23,492 nucleotides of DNA. Origin: Gemmatimonadota bacterium. GTDB taxonomy: Bacteria; Gemmatimonadota; Gemmatimonadetes; Gemmatimonadales; GWC2-71-9. The stretch lies in the NCBI GenBank assembly GCA_003220985.1, contig QHTY01000182.1:486-23977 (forward strand), given 5' to 3'. Made by a program: the position numbers and the translations under genes. This document shows positions 20,277-23,492 of the stretch, piece by piece. A model generated the notes under the pieces. The model had not been told where the DNA came from, did not search any database, and saw only the letters and a program-made list of their open reading frames with translations. Every line of letters begins with the position of its first letter. The stretch's first letter is position 1.

Positions 20277-22030
20277 TCGGCAACGGCACGATCGGCGCGT
20301 TCGTCGATCCCGCGGCCGAAATCACCTGGACCTGCTTCCCGCGCTTCGACGGCGATCCGATGTTCTGCTCGCTCCTCAAGCCTGGCGACGACATCGGGTT
20401 CTTCGCGATCGAGCTGCTGGACCGCGCCCGCGTCGAGCAGAAGTACCTGCACAACACACCCGTGGTCGTCACGCGCGTGACCGACTCCGCCGGCGGCGCC
20501 ATCGAGATCACCGATTTCGCGCCGCGGTTCAATTACCGCGGGCGGGTGTTCAGTCCGATGATGATCGTACGCCGCATCCAGCGGCTCGCCGGTCATCCCC
20601 GCATTCGCGTGCGCCTGCGGCCCGCGCAGAGCTACGGCCAGCCGCTCGCGGCCACGACCTCCGGCAGCAATCACATCCGCTACGTCGGGAACCCGCTCGT
20701 GCTGCGGCTGACGACCGACGTGCCGGTCACCACGATCCTCGAAGGGAACGCGTTCTTCGTCGACGATGCGGCGACGCTCGTCCTCGGCCCCGATGAAACC
20801 CTGCAGGAAGCGGCGGGCGAGGTTGGCAAGCACTTCCTCTCCGAGACGACGGCGTATTGGCGCGAATGGGTGCGCTCGCTCGCGATTCCGTTCGAGTGGC
20901 AGGACGCCGTGATTCGCGCGGCGATCACGCTGAAGCTCAACGTGTTCGAGGACACCGGGGCCATCGTCGCCGCGCTGACGACGTCGATCCCCGAAGCGGC
21001 CGGCTCGAGCCGCAACTGGGACTACCGCTACTGCTGGCTGCGGGACGCGTACTTCGTCGTGAACGCGCTCAACCGGCTCGGCGCGACGCAGACGATGGAG
21101 CGCTACCTCAACTTCATTCTGAACATCGTGGCCGACGGCGCCGATCGGCCGCTCGATCCCGTGTACACGATCACGGGACATCGCCTGCCCCCTGAGCGCG
21201 TCGTTGCGTCGCTCCCCGGCTACCGGGGCATCGGGCCCGTGCGCGTCGGGAACCAGGCGTCGGAGCAGGCGCAGCACGATGTCTACGGCTCGTCCATTCT
21301 GGCCGCCACACACGTGTTCTACGATCGGCGGCTGGTGCACCAGGGCGACGAGTCGCTGTTTCGCCGGCTCGAGCCGCTCGGCGAGCGCTGCGTCAAGCTG
21401 TTCGATCAGCCGGACGCTGGGCTGTGGGAGCTGCGCGGCAGCACCCACGTCCACACGTTCTCGGCGGTGATGTGCTGGGTCGGCTGCGAGCGGCTCGGCC
21501 GCATCGCGAAACAACTCGGGCTCGCCGATCGCGCGGCGTACTGGTGCGATCGCGCGCGCGAGCTGCACGAGGTCATCTCGCAGCGGGCCTGGAATGCCAA
21601 GCTGGGTACCTTCGTCGCGACCTTCGGGGGCGACACGCTCGACGCCAGCCTGCTGCAGCTGAACGAGCTGTTTTTCGTCGCCGACGACGATCCGCGCTTC
21701 GTCGCCACGGTGCGCGCGATCGGCAAGGAGCTGAAGCGCGGCAAGTTCGTATTCCGCTACACCACGCCCGACGACTTCGGCACGCCCTCGAACGCGTTTC
21801 TCGTGTGCAGCTTCTGGTACATCAACGCGCTCGCCGCGATCGGCGAACGCGACGAAGCGCGCAAGACGTTCGAGTACCTGCTGGAATGCCGCAACCGCCA
21901 CGGACTACTGGCCGAGCATATCGATCCGAACACACACGAGCAGTGGGGGAACTTCGTGCAGACCTACAGCATGGTTGGCCTGATACTATCGGCGATCAGG
22001 TTGTCGCAGAGGTGGGACCAGGCGTTTTAG
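20252..22030 (+). CDS. GH15-family glucoamylase/trehalase-like hydrolase
   Basis: A 592-residue glycoside hydrolase family 15 protein: an N-terminal beta-sandwich (begins MASLDLALIGNGTIGAFVDP, with TDFAPRF) and an (alpha/alpha)6 barrel from about 230. Family markers are RNWDYRYCWLRDAYF, LWELRGSTHVHTFSAVMCW (catalytic-acid region) and LAEHIDPNTHEQWGNFVQTYS (catalytic-base glutamate). Family members without a signal peptide next to otsA-otsB include mycobacterial-type trehalases as well as glucoamylases, so the substrate may be trehalose itself or an alpha-glucan. ATG at 20252 is chosen because it starts the family N-terminus; an ATG at 20219 lies deep in otsB. Confidence 0.9.
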   Translation: MASLDLALIGNGTIGAFVDPAAEITWTCFPRFDGDPMFCSLLKPGDDIGFFAIELLDRARVEQKYLHNTPVVVTRVTDSAGGAIEITDFAPRFNYRGRVFSPMMIVRRIQRLAGHPRIRVRLRPAQSYGQPLAATTSGSNHIRYVGNPLVLRLTTDVPVTTILEGNAFFVDDAATLVLGPDETLQEAAGEVGKHFLSETTAYWREWVRSLAIPFEWQDAVIRAAITLKLNVFEDTGAIVAALTTSIPEAAGSSRNWDYRYCWLRDAYFVVNALNRLGATQTMERYLNFILNIVADGADRPLDPVYTITGHRLPPERVVASLPGYRGIGPVRVGNQASEQAQHDVYGSSILAATHVFYDRRLVHQGDESLFRRLEPLGERCVKLFDQPDAGLWELRGSTHVHTFSAVMCWVGCERLGRIAKQLGLADRAAYWCDRARELHEVISQRAWNAKLGTFVATFGGDTLDASLLQLNELFFVADDDPRFVATVRAIGKELKRGKFVFRYTTPDDFGTPSNAFLVCSFWYINALAAIGERDEARKTFEYLLECRNRHGLLAEHIDPNTHEQWGNFVQTYSMVGLILSAIRLSQRWDQAF

Positions 22031-22037
22031 ATGCGGC

Positions 22038-23492
22038 CTAGTTCTTGCAAATCGCCTGTGTCGGCATTGCACAGAGCGCGAGCGCGACGCCGTTGGTCCA
22101 CCCAAATCCATCCTGCGTCGGGTACTCGCCGCCACCCGCTTTGCGGTTCGTATTCACGACGTCGTACTTTTCCATCATCCGTCCCGTCGCGCGGTAGGTG
22201 CGACCGATGAGCGCGAGCCAGCGGCTGCCCGCCTGATCAGCCAGGTCGGCGCGGCCGTAGTGACGCACCCCCTCGATCGTCAGCCACTCGAGCGGTGGCC
22301 AACCGTTGGGCGCATCCCACTGCTGCCCCGACGCGAAGCCGGTCGTGACAAAGCCGCCGGGTTTCAGGAAATCGCGCTCCAATCGTGCCGCCACGCGCTT
22401 TCCCTGATCGTCGGTCGCGATGCCGAAGTAAAGCGGCGCCGCGGCGGCGAGCGAGGGCCGATCGGTGACGAGCTGGCCGCTGTGCCAGCGCCGGTCAAAA
22501 AAGAACCCCTGCACTGAGTCGTACATGGCGAGGATCGCCAGCCGCCGCGCATCGGCGTGCTGCGCGAACCGCCGCGCCACCGCATCGTCCGCTCCGCCGT
22601 CCCCCCCCCGGCGGTGGCGGAACGCCGCCAACGCCGCGATGGTCCGCTCGGCATTGTAAAGGAGAGCGTTGAGATCGACCGGGATCAGGTCGATCGTCTC
22701 GAGCGTGCGCAGATCTTTCGGATCACGCATCCAGCGGCTCGAAAAGTCCCAGCCGCTCTCGGCCGTCGCCCGCGCGTTGCGATAAAAGCCCGCGCGAGAG
22801 CGTTCCGGCAGGGTCTGGCCGATCTCGACGTCGGGCCGGTACGACTCCGGCCTCGGCTCCGCCGAGTCGTCCCAGTAGCGGTTCATCACGACGCCGTCTG
22901 GCAAACGCACGACGCGCCGGTACGCGTGCCCCTTCGCCAAAGTGTCCGCGCCGTCCATCCAGAACGCGTATTCCTGCTCGAGCGCGTCGAGGTACACCAG
23001 CGCCTGTGCAGTGTCCGTCGCACGCGCGTACAGCCCCACCATCGCCGCGAAGTACGGTGGCTGGCTGCGCGTCAGGTAATACGTGCGATTGCCGTTGGGA
23101 ATGTGCCCGAGCGTCCTGATCAGATGCGCGAAGTTGTCCAGCATGTTCTTGACGAGATCGGTGCGTCCACTCTGCACCAGGCCGAGCATCGTGAAGTAGG
23201 AGTCCCAGTAGTAAACCTCGCGAAAACGCCCGCCGGGTACGACATAGGGACTCGGGAGAGGGATAAGGGATGAGCGGACTCCAGCGCTGTCGGCGGATCG
23301 CGTCAACACCTGCCACAGCGCATTGACGTGCTGCACCATGCTCTGGGAGGCAACGGTGTGATAGCCGTCGCCCGCGGGCTGCGGCAACACGAAGTTCTGC
23401 TCCACGAACGCGCGCAGCACGAATCCGTTCGTGCGCCGCGCCGAGTCATACCGCGCCGCGATCGTCGCCGGTGCACCGCGCGGTCGGGCGTC
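22038..23492 (-). CDS. treA: GH37 trehalase, 5' end beyond the window
   Basis: An alpha,alpha-trehalase of glycoside hydrolase family 37 (484 residues visible; the frame is still open at the right edge, so the N-terminus and any signal peptide are missing). Family signature 1 is PGGRFREVYYWDSYF, signature 2 is QWDAPNGWPPLEW, the acid aspartate is in ESGWDFSSRW, and the base glutamate is in GGGEYPTQDGFGWTNG. Seven bases separate its stop from the convergent GH15 stop. A run of nine C at 22601-22609 encodes glycines in a surface-type loop and the frame holds across it. Whether it is periplasmic (TreA) or cytoplasmic (TreF) depends on the missing start. Confidence 0.93.
   Translation of the reverse strand, partial: DARPRGAPATIAARYDSARRTNGFVLRAFVEQNFVLPQPAGDGYHTVASQSMVQHVNALWQVLTRSADSAGVRSSLIPLPSPYVVPGGRFREVYYWDSYFTMLGLVQSGRTDLVKNMLDNFAHLIRTLGHIPNGNRTYYLTRSQPPYFAAMVGLYARATDTAQALVYLDALEQEYAFWMDGADTLAKGHAYRRVVRLPDGVVMNRYWDDSAEPRPESYRPDVEIGQTLPERSRAGFYRNARATAESGWDFSSRWMRDPKDLRTLETIDLIPVDLNALLYNAERTIAALAAFRHRRGGDGGADDAVARRFAQHADARRLAILAMYDSVQGFFFDRRWHSGQLVTDRPSLAAAAPLYFGIATDDQGKRVAARLERDFLKPGGFVTTGFASGQQWDAPNGWPPLEWLTIEGVRHYGRADLADQAGSRWLALIGRTYRATGRMMEKYDVVNTNRKAGGGEYPTQDGFGWTNGVALALCAMPTQAICKN

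Noticed and set aside
19967..21901. A 644-codon open frame on the minus strand across otsB and the GH15 gene.
   Set aside because: It is a shadow frame caused by GC-rich third positions; its translation is rich in Arg, Glu and Val with no domain, whereas the plus strand has full family motifs.
23230..23285. Repeat-derived insertion in the trehalase (SSLIPLPSPYVV).
   Set aside because: This segment matches the normal GH37 text just before the PGGRF signature, so it is ordinary family sequence.

Overview
The window is GC-rich, almost intergenic-free bacterial DNA. The organism is probably Gram-negative: there is an MlaE-type lipid-transport permease, a predicted outer-membrane beta-barrel with a signal peptide, and a trehalase of the periplasmic/cytoplasmic GH37 type. 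Short tandem GC-rich repeats (7, 8 and 10 bp units) in intergenic DNA and inside genes, many GTG starts and ATGA/GTGA stop-start overlaps would fit a soil lineage such as Gemmatimonadota. That placement is an impression, not something proven here. No rRNA, tRNA, CRISPR array, transposase or phage gene was seen.

Layout. (1) 1-498: two pieces of diverged mlaE-like genes meet in inverted orientation at about 184-193, either a chimeric assembly junction or a real rearrangement. (2) 520-1212: a short MutY-type adenine glycosylase on the plus strand. (3) 11073 down to 1124, minus strand: a tightly coupled 12-gene run. In transcription order it encodes a HAD-like protein, a MobA-like nucleotidyltransferase, an ATP-grasp enzyme, a class III aminotransferase, a CDP-alcohol phosphatidyltransferase, a Gfo/Idh oxidoreductase, an AglD/UPF0104-type membrane protein, a small YdjM-like membrane protein, a second CDP-alcohol phosphatidyltransferase, an alpha/beta hydrolase, a GT4 glycosyltransferase and a NodB-type deacetylase. 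Together these look like a pathway that makes, activates, transfers and decorates an amino-containing polar head group on a membrane lipid or phosphodiester. The product is unknown; this is the best candidate for an undescribed system. (4) 15709 down to 11158, minus strand: glutamine-dependent NAD+ synthetase, hotdog thioesterase, patatin, a CBS-domain protein flanked by inverted repeats, DUF2203 and a DUF2269-like membrane protein.

(5) 15845-16579, plus strand: a fluoride riboswitch with an overlapping intrinsic terminator, a crcB/fluC fluoride-channel gene that has lost its middle and reading frame, and an intact DUF190 gene. (6) 17139-16603, minus strand: a small outer-membrane barrel. (7) 17242-22030, plus strand: a trehalose operon of a membrane-anchored trehalose-6-phosphate synthase with an extracytoplasmic N-terminal module, trehalose-phosphatase, and a GH15 glucoamylase/trehalase-like enzyme. 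It converges on a GH37 trehalase (minus strand, cut by the right edge), so synthesis and breakdown of trehalose sit side by side.

Three places (mlaE junction, crcB, HAD motif II) look like deletions or joins. They should be checked against reads before biology is built on them.
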